From assembly GCA_964658655.1 (NCBI GenBank), contig CAZZZL010000001.1, positions 142,649-206,648 of the forward strand: 64,000 bases of DNA. The letters run 5' to 3'. Position 1 is the first letter of the stretch. Each line of letters begins with the position of its first letter. Below are positions 1 to 8,895 of this stretch, in pieces. The notes under the pieces are model-generated. The model searched no databases. It was not told the DNA's origin and saw only the letters and a program-made list of their open reading frames with translations. A program made the position numbers and the translations under genes. The DNA is from G963692885 sp964658655 (GTDB lineage Bacteria > Acidobacteriota > Terriglobia > Terriglobales > Acidobacteriaceae).

Positions 1-37
1 CCAACCGCTCCGTCTCGTTAACGCTTGCTTCTGTCAT
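1..37 (-). CDS. SRPBCC/AHSA1-like protein, 5' end only (truncated by window edge)
   Basis: An ATG at 37 on the minus strand opens a frame reading MTEASVNETERL before the window ends. A GGAGGT ribosome binding site lies at 43-48, six bases upstream. It overlaps the last 20 bases of the ArsR-type gene, so the two are translationally coupled. ArsR regulators followed directly by an Activator-of-Hsp90 (SRPBCC) ligand-binding protein are a common pair, and the N-terminus resembles that family. Only 12 residues are visible, so the family is inferred mainly from context. Confidence 0.5.
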   Translation of the reverse strand, partial: MTEASVNETERL

Positions 38-365
38 CGCTGACCTCCATTTTTTTCATTTGATTGACCACCGCATCCAGCTTGTCGAAACTCTCTTCCC
101 AAAACCGGCGATAAGAAATAGCCCAGTCGCTGACAGTCTTGATCGCCTCCGGCCTCAGCATGCACACACTCTCCCGTCCACGCTTCGTCTTGACCACGAT
201 CCGCGCCCGCACCAGGCAGGCAACATGTTTTGAAATCATCTGCTGCGAAAGTGCAAACGGTTCAGTCAACCCATGCACAGTGGCAGGTCCGCGCGAAAGC
301 CGATCCACCATCGCCCGCCGCGTCGGATCGGCAAGAGCCGCCAATGTCGTACCCAGCTTATCCAC
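18..365 (-). CDS. ArsR/SmtB-family winged-helix transcriptional regulator
   Basis: This 115-residue protein is a small DNA-binding repressor. Residues 5-75 form the winged helix, with LADPTRRAMVDRLSRGPA near the start and the recognition helix LSQQMISKHVACLVRARIV at about 39-57. The usual CxC-type metal ligands are absent, so a metal sensor is unlikely. The start is a GTG at 365 preceded by AAGG. The frame overlaps the following SRPBCC-like gene by 20 bases, which suggests one operon. The 156-base gap to the divergent oxidoreductase probably holds both promoters. The effector is unknown. Confidence 0.85.
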   Translation of the reverse strand: MDKLGTTLAALADPTRRAMVDRLSRGPATVHGLTEPFALSQQMISKHVACLVRARIVVKTKRGRESVCMLRPEAIKTVSDWAISYRRFWEESFDKLDAVVNQMKKMEVSDDRSKR

Positions 366-521
366 AACCTTATGGTAGTGGATTCGGGCTGAATGTCAAA
401 TGGTAATCTCCACCGCTGCCATCGCAGCAGCCCGCTTCGCAGCCCTCACGTAACCTATGCTGTCCATCAGGACCTGCCGCAAATCTTGTCTCGGCATAGC
501 GGCCCGGAAATAAGTGCAGCC

Positions 522-1496
522 ATGAAAATCTATAGAGTCGAACACCCGAATGGAGACTTTATCGAGACGGTCGTGCCTGACCCCGTCGCGAAGACAGGGG
601 AGGTGCTTGTCCGCATTCACGCCAGCGGCGTCAATCCTCTCGATACCAAGATTCGAGCAGGCCAGGCGCCCCATGCCCAACAGCCCTTGCCTGCCGTCCT
701 CGGTCTGGACATGGCGGGTGTGGTCGAAGATGTGGGCGAAGGCGTCACTGCCTTCAGGCGCGGAGATGAAGTCTTTGGCATGACCGGCGGCGTGGGCGGC
801 TTGCAGGGCTCTCTAGCCGCACTCGTCGCTGCGGATTACAGGCTCCTGGCGCATAAGCCCGCAAAGCTCTCCATGCGCGAGGCCGCTGCTCTACCGCTCA
901 GCACCATCACCGCCTGGGAAGGCCTGGTGGATCGCGCCGCCGTTCATGAGGGGCAGAGGATCTTAATCCATGCCGGCGCCGGCGGTGTCGGGCACATAGC
1001 CGTCCAGATCGCGAAGGCTTTCGGGGCTGAGGTATTTGCAACTGTATCTGCGGATAAAGCCGCGGTCGTGAGTGGGTTCGGAGCCACTCCCATTGACTAC
1101 AGGACTCTCTCGCGTGAGCAGTATCTCGCAACATTCACCGGCAATGAAGGCTTCGACATCGTCTACGACACCGTTGGCGGGAAGACCCTCGACGACTCCT
1201 TTGCGGCCGTGCGTCGCTATACAGGCCACGTACTCAGCTGTCTCGGCTGGGGCACCCATGCATTGGCGCCGCTTTCGTTACGGGGAGCAACCTATTCCGG
1301 CGTCTTCACCCTTCTGCCTCTCATCACATGCGAGGGCCGCCAACATCACGGAGACATACTGACCGCGGCCGCGAAAATGGTGAATGACGGCAAGCTTAAA
1401 CCACTTCTCTCCGCCAGTACTTTTGACCGCACCACCATCCATCAGGCGCACGCGCTTGTCGCGTCCGGCTCACTGGGAAAGGTAGTCGTCGTTTGA
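522..1496 (+). CDS. NAD(P)-dependent quinone oxidoreductase / zinc-free alcohol dehydrogenase (MDR family)
   Basis: This 324-residue medium-chain dehydrogenase/reductase probably reduces quinones or enones with NADPH. I chose the ATG at 522 (MKIYRVEHPNG) because it begins the family's first beta strand; a longer frame from 393 adds 43 residues with no family character. The GroES-like domain holds GVNPLDTKIRAG. The nucleotide-binding loop HAGAGGVGHIAVQIAK is at about residues 149-164. The cysteines that bind catalytic zinc in true alcohol dehydrogenases are missing. It is divergent from the ArsR-type gene, and a decayed TetR tail follows it. The substrate cannot be read from the sequence. Confidence 0.85.
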   Translation: MKIYRVEHPNGDFIETVVPDPVAKTGEVLVRIHASGVNPLDTKIRAGQAPHAQQPLPAVLGLDMAGVVEDVGEGVTAFRRGDEVFGMTGGVGGLQGSLAALVAADYRLLAHKPAKLSMREAAALPLSTITAWEGLVDRAAVHEGQRILIHAGAGGVGHIAVQIAKAFGAEVFATVSADKAAVVSGFGATPIDYRTLSREQYLATFTGNEGFDIVYDTVGGKTLDDSFAAVRRYTGHVLSCLGWGTHALAPLSLRGATYSGVFTLLPLITCEGRQHHGDILTAAAKMVNDGKLKPLLSASTFDRTTIHQAHALVASGSLGKVVVV

Positions 1497-1509
1497 ATAC
1501 TTCCACCGG

Positions 1510-1647
1510 GTCCCAGCAATTCTCGCGGAACTCTTCTGGGCCGCCCTTCATGGAATCGCCGAGCTTACCAGGACCAGGCGGTTGCCTCGCAACCCGTAGA
1601 AAGAGCGCGTCAGGGTGCTCGTGGAACGCTTTACCTCATCCAACTGA
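1510..1647 (+). pseudogene. Remnant of a TetR-type regulator C-terminus (WHG-domain-like)
   Basis: One + frame from 1510 reads a segment ending WAALHGIAELTRTRRLP, then an in-frame TAG at 1597-1599, then KERVRVLVERFTSSN and a TGA at 1645. The W-x-x-x-H-G-x-x-x-L pattern followed by a short helix resembles the C-terminal WHG ligand-binding domain of TetR/AcrR regulators. No start codon, ribosome binding site or helix-turn-helix precedes it, so it is a decayed fragment at best. It sits just after the oxidoreductase, a usual place for a TetR partner. Family recognition was by eye. Confidence 0.5.
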
Positions 1648-1675
1648 TCCAACACGCGGGCAAATAAGTTGTTCG

Positions 1676-2236
1676 TTAGGCCCGCGTAAACTCCGCGATC
1701 AACGTTGCATGTTGCGGAAACTCCTTCGACAACTCCGCCCGCCTCGCCAGCTCGAAATCTGCAAAATCAAACCCCGGCGCCACCGTGCATCCCACCAGCG
1801 CAAAACTCTCTGCCAGCAGAGGAGCTGAAGCAAACCAGCATCCCGCGTTCACCACCGCCTGAAACTCCTGCCCGGCCTCGGCTTCCGGACCCAGCAGCAG
1901 TTTTGTATAAGCACCATCCGGCGCAATCACATGGACGACCAGCGGTGAGCCTGCATAAAAGTGCCACATCTCATCCGATCGCAGCCGATGGAACGCAGAA
2001 AATCCGCCACTCCCAGCTCCCTGGTTGCTCAGCAGAAAATAGATCGCCGTCGAAGCTGGCCGCGCCCCTGCAAATCCCTCCGGCAGCGCCGCAGCCGCAA
2101 GCGTCATCCGAGCCGTATATGTCACCCGGTAAAACCCACCCTCCGGATGCTCCTCCAGCCCTAGCTTTCTGATCCACTCATCTGCGTTCACTCTGCGTCC
2201 TCTGGTCCCACAATACCGAATGTCCTCATCTGCCAT
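1676..2236 (-). CDS. Cupin superfamily protein (DUF985 / Cupin_5)
   Basis: This small single-domain cupin of about 186 residues has an unknown reaction. Family marks are LGLEEHPEGGFYRVTY near the N-terminus, STAIYFLLS, and the barrel strands FHRLRSDEMWHFYAGSPL and GCWFASAPL. Members of this family have a jelly-roll fold and some bind sugars or metals. The start may be the ATG at 2236 (MADEDIRY) or one six residues earlier at 2254. It points towards the oxidoreductase side and is divergent from birA, only some tens of bases away. Confidence 0.85.
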   Translation of the reverse strand: MADEDIRYCGTRGRRVNADEWIRKLGLEEHPEGGFYRVTYTARMTLAAAALPEGFAGARPASTAIYFLLSNQGAGSGGFSAFHRLRSDEMWHFYAGSPLVVHVIAPDGAYTKLLLGPEAEAGQEFQAVVNAGCWFASAPLLAESFALVGCTVAPGFDFADFELARRAELSKEFPQHATLIAEFTRA

Positions 2237-2272
2237 GTACCCAGGCTCATGCATTTAAACTGAAGACTCCAC

Positions 2273-3094
2273 ATGACGTCGCCTGCCACCACTGACCCAT
2301 TTGATCCAGCCGCTCTCGACCACGAACTGGCTGGCACCCCCTTTGCCGGCAACCTCCGCTACTTTGCGACGATCCACTCGACCAATACCTTCGCCATGAA
2401 GCAAGCCGAAGACGGCGCCCGCAGCGGCACAGTCTACTTTGCCGACGAGCAGACCGCGGGCCGCGGCCGCGGCGCCCATGCGTGGCATTCCGCACCCAGC
2501 TCCGGACTCTACGTCAGCATTCTCCTGCGGCCCCGCATTGCACCCGCCGACGTCCTCTGGCTCTCGCTCGCCGCCGGCCTTGCCGTTCATGACGCGGTCA
2601 GGCACGTTACCGCTCTCGAGCCCGACATCCGCTGGCCCAACGACATGCTCTTCGGCCGTAAAAAGTTCGGCGGCATCCTCACGGAACTCAATGCCGAGGT
2701 CACCCGCGTCCGCCATGTCGTGATCGGCATCGGCATCAATGTGCACCAGGAAGAATTTCCTCCAGACCTCGCACCCATCGCCACTTCTCTCGCCATCGAA
2801 TCCGGCCGCCACTGGTCGCGCCAGGACCTGCTCCTCGCCCTCCTCTGCAACATCGATCGCGAGGTCAACGCACTCGTCCTGCCCGGCCAGCTCGACACGG
2901 CAACGCAAAACATCTTGGCGCGTCTCGAAGCCGCGTCGACATGGGTCCGTGGAAAGCAGGTCTATGTCGAGGAAGAACCCGGCTACGCTGGCATAACCGA
3001 CGGCCTTGACCCACGCGGTTTCCTGCGCATTCGCACCGCCGACGGCCTGCGCACCGTCTTCTCCGGCGGCGTCCGGGAAGCTGCCGCAAAGTAG
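2273..3094 (+). CDS. birA: Biotin--[acetyl-CoA-carboxylase] ligase
   Basis: This 273-residue enzyme activates biotin with ATP and attaches it to the carboxyl-carrier protein of acetyl-CoA carboxylase. It shows IHSTNTFAMKQ, the biotinyl-AMP loop TAGRGRGAHAWHS at about residues 61-73, RWPNDMLFGRKKFGGIL, and the strand GIGINVH. A short SH3-like C-terminal domain follows. There is no N-terminal helix-turn-helix, so it is a monofunctional ligase rather than the E. coli type that also represses bio genes. coaX starts 22 bases downstream, a common pairing, and the two are probably cotranscribed. Confidence 0.95.
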   Translation: MTSPATTDPFDPAALDHELAGTPFAGNLRYFATIHSTNTFAMKQAEDGARSGTVYFADEQTAGRGRGAHAWHSAPSSGLYVSILLRPRIAPADVLWLSLAAGLAVHDAVRHVTALEPDIRWPNDMLFGRKKFGGILTELNAEVTRVRHVVIGIGINVHQEEFPPDLAPIATSLAIESGRHWSRQDLLLALLCNIDREVNALVLPGQLDTATQNILARLEAASTWVRGKQVYVEEEPGYAGITDGLDPRGFLRIRTADGLRTVFSGGVREAAAK

Positions 3095-3115
3095 ACACGG
3101 TATCCTGTAAATCGC

Positions 3116-3952
3116 ATGCTCCTCACGCTCGATGTCGGCAACACCAACACCGTCCTCGGCCTCTACCGGCTCGATACACCCGCGCAGGACGCGTCCGCGC
3201 TTGTCGCCGACTGGCGCGTCACCACGCACCTGAAGCAGACCGCGGACGAGTACGGCGTCCTCTTTCTTAACCTGTTCGCCATGCAAAACATCAAGGCGAG
3301 CGAAGTCGAGGCCATCATCATCTCCTCTGTCGTGCCGCCAATTGAAAGCACATTGCGCCGCGTCTGCGAGCACTACTTCAAGGTCAGGCCCATCTTCATC
3401 GAACCCGGCATCCGCACCGGCATGCCCATCCTGGTCGACAATCCCGCCGAACTCGGAGCCGACCGCCTCGTCAACGATGTCGCCGCCTTTGCCAGGTATG
3501 GCGGCCCGGTCGTCGTTGTCGACTTCGGCACGGCCACGACCTTCGACGTCGTCACCGCCAACGGCGAATACGTCGGCGGTGTCATCGCGCCCGGCCTCGG
3601 CATCTCCGCCGATGCCCTTTTCGCCCGCGCCGCAAAACTCGCACGCGTCGACATCAGGAAGCCGGCAAAAGTAATCGGCACCAACACTATTACAAATCTG
3701 CAGAGTGGACTATTCTACGGTTACATCGGTCTGGTCGATGGCATCCTCGAACGCATGCTCGAAGAGATGAAGGCCACGCAGCCCAGGCCGCCAAAAGTCA
3801 TCGCAACCGGCGGACTCGCACGCCTCATCGTCGAAGACTCAAAATACATCGACGCGGTCGACGAAATGCTGACGCTGGATGGCCTGCGCATCATCTACGA
3901 GAAGAACCGGCTGCAAAAGGGCGTAAAACGACACGAAAACAGCACAAAGTAG
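3116..3952 (+). CDS. coaX: Type III pantothenate kinase
   Basis: This 278-residue kinase catalyses the first step of coenzyme A synthesis, phosphorylating pantothenate. The acetate/sugar-kinase fold is shown by the phosphate loop DVGNTNTVLGLY at residues 6-17, GADRLVNDVAAFARYGG near 115-131, and VVVDFGTATTFDVV followed by GGVIAPGLGISADALF. Length matches the family. Type III kinases use a monovalent cation and resist CoA feedback. It probably shares a transcript with birA. The C-terminal 20 residues are basic and not conserved in the family. Confidence 0.96.
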   Translation: MLLTLDVGNTNTVLGLYRLDTPAQDASALVADWRVTTHLKQTADEYGVLFLNLFAMQNIKASEVEAIIISSVVPPIESTLRRVCEHYFKVRPIFIEPGIRTGMPILVDNPAELGADRLVNDVAAFARYGGPVVVVDFGTATTFDVVTANGEYVGGVIAPGLGISADALFARAAKLARVDIRKPAKVIGTNTITNLQSGLFYGYIGLVDGILERMLEEMKATQPRPPKVIATGGLARLIVEDSKYIDAVDEMLTLDGLRIIYEKNRLQKGVKRHENSTK

Positions 3953-4004
3953 CACGTTTTCGACAGTCTTCTGACCCCTCTTCAAGCCAGTTTCCGGGTA
4001 TTAC

Positions 4005-4718
4005 TTGCAAAACTATTTCAATTACTTCACTGAGATCGAAGATCATTTCCAGCGGCGTCGCGGCTCCATCCTGCTGCTCTCGACGGTCGACTGGGCGCTG
4101 ATTGAAACCTGGCGCGAAGCCGGCATTCCGCTCGCCGCCGTCCTGCGTGGAATCGATAGCGCTTTCGATAAGCATGAAGCCAGGAAACATCGGCCAGGCA
4201 CACGCAAAGTCAACGGCCTGGCGTGGACGGCGCAGGCCGTGATGGTCGCCTTCGAAGAAATGCGCGAAGCCTCCGTCGGCATGGCGCCGCAATCCGACAA
4301 GCCTGACGAAAAACCATCCTCAGGCTTCGAACAGGAGCGCATCGCCCAGCATCTTCTCACCTGCGCAGACGCTTTGCAGCGCGCGCAGCCAGGCTCGACC
4401 TGCGCGGCAGCAATGGAAGAAACCGCGGCGCGTTTAACAGATCTGGCCGCTGAGGTACGAACGACTTTGCCGAGACTCGAAGACCTCGACCGCACACTGC
4501 TGGTGATGGATGAAAAGCTCTTCGCCGCAGTCCTCGCCGCTGAACCGGAGCAGGCACTGGTGCAGTTGAAAGAGCAGGCCGCCCGCGAACTGGCGCCCTA
4601 TCGCAGCCGCATGCAGGCCCTGCAGATTCGCCAGATCGAACAACAGTTCCTGCATAAAAAGATCATCGAAAAATACAAGCTGCCGCGTCTTAGCCTCTTC
4701 TACATGAGCCAGTCGTGA
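4005..4718 (+). CDS. Conserved protein of unknown function
   Basis: I do not recognise a named family in this 237-residue protein. It starts at a TTG (4005) and has no signal peptide or membrane segment. Residues 1-95 hold a compact segment (YFTEIEDHFQRRRGSILLLSTVDWALIETWREAGIPLAAVLRGIDSAF) that looks like a folded helical domain. The rest is helical, with acidic and basic heptads consistent with a coiled coil. It ends in the GTGA overlap with the methyltransferase start, so it is translationally coupled to it. The coupling hints at a link to RNA modification or translation, but no function is assigned. Confidence 0.85.
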   Translation: MQNYFNYFTEIEDHFQRRRGSILLLSTVDWALIETWREAGIPLAAVLRGIDSAFDKHEARKHRPGTRKVNGLAWTAQAVMVAFEEMREASVGMAPQSDKPDEKPSSGFEQERIAQHLLTCADALQRAQPGSTCAAAMEETAARLTDLAAEVRTTLPRLEDLDRTLLVMDEKLFAAVLAAEPEQALVQLKEQAARELAPYRSRMQALQIRQIEQQFLHKKIIEKYKLPRLSLFYMSQS

Positions 4719-6034
4719 AGCTATTCATCGAGAAGGCAGTCTACGGCGGAGCCGGCCTCGGCCATGTCAGTAGTAACGATCCATCCACTGAAGTCGCGCT
4801 GCAGGGCAAGACTGTCTTCGTTCCGCATACACTGCCCGGCGAACTCATCGAGTGCACGATCACCGAAGACAAGCGCAGCTTCGCTAACGCCCGCCTCGAC
4901 AAAATACTCGAACCTGCGGCGCATCGCATCGCACCGGGATGCGAGTTTTTCCCGCGCTGCGGTGGCTGCCAATATCAACACGCAACTTACGAAGCACAGC
5001 TAAGCATCAAGCGCGAGATCCTTGCCGAAACACTTTCGCGCGCCGGCATCTCTATCGAAGCTGCTGCCATCGACACTCTTCACAGCGAGCCCTGTCAGTA
5101 TCGCAACCGCGTCCGCCTGCACATCCGTTTCGGCGACTACGCGTTGTGTTATCGCGAAGCGTCTTCGCATCGCGATGTCATTGTCGACCACTGTCCCATC
5201 GCTGCGCCTCTCCTGCAGCAGGCAATCCATTCATTTCCTGACGCGGCGCAGTCGTGCGGCCTCGATGCAGGCATCTTTGATGAAGTTGAGTTCTTCACAA
5301 ATGACACGGAAGACGCCCTGCTCGTCTCGTTATGGACCACGCGCGGCAGCGACGCAACCCGCGCTCTGCCGATCCTCTGCGACGCACTCCAGGAGCAGTT
5401 GTCGATGCTCGCCGGCGGCGTTCTCTTTCAGTCCGAATCACAGAAAGGCCAGGGCCGCCAGCAGGCAAGCTGGGGTAATCCCGAACTGACCTACAGCGTC
5501 GGACCGCATCGTTATCGCGTAAACGCTGCGTCTTTTTTTCAGGTGAACCGCTTCCTCGTTCCACAACTGGTCGAGCGCGTAACCGCAGGCAAAACGGGCC
5601 AGACGGCATGGGACCTCTTCGCCGGCGCCGGTCTCTTTTCCGTCCCGCTGTTGCAAAGCTACGGGAGTGTCACCGCAGTCGAGCTGGCAGCTTCTTCCGT
5701 GCGCGATCTGCAGCAAAACTTCCAAGGCAAACAAAATCGCATCGTCGCATCCTCGACGCTCGACTTCCTGAAATCTCAGAAAAAAAATGAGACGAAAGCT
5801 CCCGACCTGGTCGTCGTTGACCCGCCGCGATCGGGCCTGGGCAAGGAGGTGACGACGCTGCTTTCCCAAATCGGGCCGGCTACCATCACTTATATTTCGT
5901 GCGACCCCGCAACTCTCGCCCGCGACGTGCAGCAGTTGTTACACTCTGGCTACCAACTCAGGAAAACCACGCTGGTCGACCTGTTCCCGCAGACCTATCA
6001 CCTGGAAACAATTGCCGAACTGACACGCGGCTGA
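4715..6034 (+). CDS. 23S rRNA / tRNA uracil-C5 methyltransferase (RlmC/RlmD/TrmA family)
   Basis: This 439-residue SAM-dependent enzyme makes 5-methyluridine in RNA. An N-terminal TRAM-like RNA-binding domain covers residues 1-60. A [4Fe-4S] site is formed by C76, C82, C85 and C160. The SAM pocket WDLFAGAGLFS lies near 300, VVVDPPRSGLG near 368, and the catalytic cysteine in ISCDPATLARDV at about 396. It starts with GTG inside the stop codon of the upstream gene. The iron-sulfur cysteines favour the RlmC/RlmD side of the family, but the target uridine cannot be told from sequence alone. Confidence 0.93.
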   Translation: MKLFIEKAVYGGAGLGHVSSNDPSTEVALQGKTVFVPHTLPGELIECTITEDKRSFANARLDKILEPAAHRIAPGCEFFPRCGGCQYQHATYEAQLSIKREILAETLSRAGISIEAAAIDTLHSEPCQYRNRVRLHIRFGDYALCYREASSHRDVIVDHCPIAAPLLQQAIHSFPDAAQSCGLDAGIFDEVEFFTNDTEDALLVSLWTTRGSDATRALPILCDALQEQLSMLAGGVLFQSESQKGQGRQQASWGNPELTYSVGPHRYRVNAASFFQVNRFLVPQLVERVTAGKTGQTAWDLFAGAGLFSVPLLQSYGSVTAVELAASSVRDLQQNFQGKQNRIVASSTLDFLKSQKKNETKAPDLVVVDPPRSGLGKEVTTLLSQIGPATITYISCDPATLARDVQQLLHSGYQLRKTTLVDLFPQTYHLETIAELTRG

Positions 6035-6066
6035 CGCGCTCAGCATAGCGGCGCTCGGAGAGTGCC

Positions 6067-8787
6067 GTGGTCACGCAGGCTGTCTACAATCCGTCCGTCC
6101 AATCGCATCGGCGAACACATCGGCCGGCAGCAATCCGCATAACAGGCCGGGCCGCGCGCATCGCCATTCTTGAGAAGCTGAGCTTCCGCGCCCAGCCGGC
6201 CCTGCTGGCCGCAATCGCTTTGTCCGCAGGCATCGCCGCCACCCACCTGTACTGGATCGCGCCATCCTGGCTGCTCCTCGCAGGCATCCTTCCGATGCTG
6301 ACACTGTGCTGGTCTGGCCGGCAGACGTCCCGCCTCATCCTGCTTCCACTCTTCGTGGTATTTGTACTGATCGGCGCGCTGCTCAGCGAAGTGCAGCCTC
6401 ATCCCCAGGCGCAGTCAGCCCTGATTCATCTGGCCGACGGCGACAGGCACAGCATCACCGGCGAGATCGTGCGTTTCGGCGCGGTTCGCACCATCGAATC
6501 GCAGCGACCCTTCAGCAACGAGCCAGTGCAGGAGCAGCAACTCTCGCTGCAACTTGCCGTGTCCAGCATGGATTTGAAGCCGGTGACTGGTGGACTGCGG
6601 CTGGCCATTTATGCGCCGATGGATATTCAGATCGCCCCGGTCCATTGCGGTGACAGAATGACCCTCACCGCTGCCCTCAAGGAACCGCAGCGCTACCGCG
6701 ATCCCGGCGTATGGGATGGCCGCGCGTGGCTGCTCGGCCAGGGCGTCGGCGTGATCGCCGCGGCAAGTGCAACCGACATCCTGTTACCCGTCCATGGCAG
6801 TCACGGAAGCGCCGCATGCTGGATCCACGCGCTGCAGACCAGAGCCAGCGAAAGCCTCATCGCGCTCGGCACCACGGCAAAGCCGCACTGGCTGCCGTCT
6901 GCGCTGACTATCACCGAGAGCGACGCCAGCATGATTACCGCGATGGTCACCGGCGACCGTTCCTACCTCGAGCGCAGCGAGCGCATCGGCTTCGAACGCA
7001 CCGGCGCATTCCACGTACTGGTCGTCTCGGGCTTGCATGTCGGCCTGATCGCGGCACTGTTGCTCGCGCTCACGAAACGCTTCGGCTGTTCCCGCGGGTG
7101 GTCCGGCCTGATCACCGCCATGCTCGCAACCCTCTACTCAATCTTCACCGGCTTTGGCGAACCCGTGCAGCGCGCATTGGCGATGGTGCTGCTCTACCTC
7201 GCGGCACGCGCCTGCTATCGCGATCGCCACGCCATGCAGGCGCTCGGCGTGGCTGCCCTCTGCCTGCTGGCGTGGCAGCCATCGGCGCTCTTCGACGCAG
7301 GCCTGCAGATGACCATCCTGACCGTGGTCGCCACCGGCGGCCTGGTGGCGCCGCTGCTTGAACGGACCATCGGTCCCTGGCTGCAAGCCACGCGCCAGAT
7401 CAGTACCATTGCCGTCGATGCAGCAATGCCGCCGCGACTCGCGCAGTTCCGCGTGATGCTGCGGCTCTTCGCCTGGCATCTTGCGCCACTACTCCTGCCG
7501 TGGGACCAGCGCGGGAAGTCCGCACCCATACTGGCCGCAATCCTGCGCTTTATTCTGCGACTAAGCGAACTGCTGCTGATGTCGATCACGGTCGAGATCG
7601 TCATGGCACTGCCCATGGCCCTTTACTTCCACCGCGTCACCGTCCTCGCGCTGCCCGTCAACCTGCTGCTCATCCCCGGCCTTGCGTTGCTTCTGCCCGT
7701 CGCTGTCCTCACAGCTATCGTCGCGCTCATCGCACCGCATCTCGCCATCGTTCCCGGCATGCTGCTCGCTGTGCTGCTGCATGCTGCAGTCGGCATCGTG
7801 CATCTCTTTTCGCGACAGATGGGCGATGTCCGCGTCGCCTCTCCCGCCATTTGGACGACAGTACTGTCCCTGCTGATGCTGGCCGGCTCGATCTGGGCCA
7901 TGCGCCGCAACCGCCTCGCCTCGATCTTCTTCACTATTGCCGCCACTGGCGCAATCATTCTGCTGCTAGTACCGCATCGGCCCACAGCGCGGCCCCACGT
8001 GCTCGAAATCAGCGCCCTCGATGTCGGCCAGGGTGACGCACTCCTCGTCTTCACCCCCGGCGGCAAGACCCTCATGGTCGATTGCGGCGGTCCCACCGGC
8101 GGCGACTTGGCGCAGCATGGCAATTTCGAGATCGGCGAGGATGTCGTCTCGCCCGTCCTGTGGTCGCGCGGCATCAGCCACCTGGACGCCGTCGTCCTCT
8201 CGCATGCGCACAGCGATCACATGGGCGGCATGTTCGCCGTGCTCAACAACTTCCATCCGCGTGAGCTCTGGGTCGGCAACAATCCGCCAAACTTCCAATA
8301 CCGCGCGCTGCTGGCCGAGGCCAATCGCCTGCACATAGCAATCAGACAGTTCCACGCGGAGGACGCCTTCAGCTTCGGCGGCATGGCTGTCCGCGTACTT
8401 GCACCAGCAGCCGACTATACTCCCGGCCCGTCAGCCAAAAATGACGACTCGCTCGTCCTGCGCGTCGCCTACGGCAAAACTTCCGCCCTGCTCGAAGGCG
8501 ATGCCGAGGCACCGAGTGAAGCGCAGATGGCGCAGCTTCCCTCCATTCACGCCGATCTGCTCAAGGTCGGCCACCACGGCAGCAAGACTTCCACGACCGC
8601 GCCCTTCCTGGCTGCCGTATCCCCGGAATATGCAGTGGTCTCCGTCGGCCTGCACAACCTTTACCACCATCCGCGCCTTGACACGCTGGAGCACCTGCAG
8701 GAGGCCGGCGTCCACACCTGGCGCACCGACCTCGACGGGATCAGCACCTTCTACCTGGACGGTGAGCACATCACAACGTCTCCTTAG
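6067..8787 (+). CDS. comEC: ComEC/Rec2-family DNA uptake channel
   Basis: This 906-residue inner-membrane protein probably carries single-stranded DNA into the cytoplasm during natural transformation. An N-terminal DUF4131-like region is followed by the many-helix Competence domain (about residues 270-640, with FHVLVVSGLHVGLIAALL). A C-terminal metallo-beta-lactamase domain starts near 651. Its metal motifs are intact: DVGQGDALL, HAHSDHMGG near 713, LLEGDAE, and LLKVGHHGSKTS. Starts at GTG 6067, 32 bases after the methyltransferase. A second competence-type gene, comM, lies at 53.5 kb, but no pilin or ComEA genes are in the window. Confidence 0.95.
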   Translation: MVTQAVYNPSVQSHRRTHRPAAIRITGRAARIAILEKLSFRAQPALLAAIALSAGIAATHLYWIAPSWLLLAGILPMLTLCWSGRQTSRLILLPLFVVFVLIGALLSEVQPHPQAQSALIHLADGDRHSITGEIVRFGAVRTIESQRPFSNEPVQEQQLSLQLAVSSMDLKPVTGGLRLAIYAPMDIQIAPVHCGDRMTLTAALKEPQRYRDPGVWDGRAWLLGQGVGVIAAASATDILLPVHGSHGSAACWIHALQTRASESLIALGTTAKPHWLPSALTITESDASMITAMVTGDRSYLERSERIGFERTGAFHVLVVSGLHVGLIAALLLALTKRFGCSRGWSGLITAMLATLYSIFTGFGEPVQRALAMVLLYLAARACYRDRHAMQALGVAALCLLAWQPSALFDAGLQMTILTVVATGGLVAPLLERTIGPWLQATRQISTIAVDAAMPPRLAQFRVMLRLFAWHLAPLLLPWDQRGKSAPILAAILRFILRLSELLLMSITVEIVMALPMALYFHRVTVLALPVNLLLIPGLALLLPVAVLTAIVALIAPHLAIVPGMLLAVLLHAAVGIVHLFSRQMGDVRVASPAIWTTVLSLLMLAGSIWAMRRNRLASIFFTIAATGAIILLLVPHRPTARPHVLEISALDVGQGDALLVFTPGGKTLMVDCGGPTGGDLAQHGNFEIGEDVVSPVLWSRGISHLDAVVLSHAHSDHMGGMFAVLNNFHPRELWVGNNPPNFQYRALLAEANRLHIAIRQFHAEDAFSFGGMAVRVLAPAADYTPGPSAKNDDSLVLRVAYGKTSALLEGDAEAPSEAQMAQLPSIHADLLKVGHHGSKTSTTAPFLAAVSPEYAVVSVGLHNLYHHPRLDTLEHLQEAGVHTWRTDLDGISTFYLDGEHITTSP

Positions 8788-8895
8788 CGCAGGACTCAGC
8801 ATTCGCTCTTCCCCAAGTAGGATTGAAGATGTATGCTCGCAAACAATTCGCGGCATCGGGCATCAGGAGAACTGCTCTACGTGGGAGGGTACAGG

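Noticed and set aside
2255..3373. 372-residue minus-strand frame opposite birA and coaX
   Set aside because: It is the mirror of two clearly coding genes on the + strand; its sequence has no domain logic and spans an intergenic gap.
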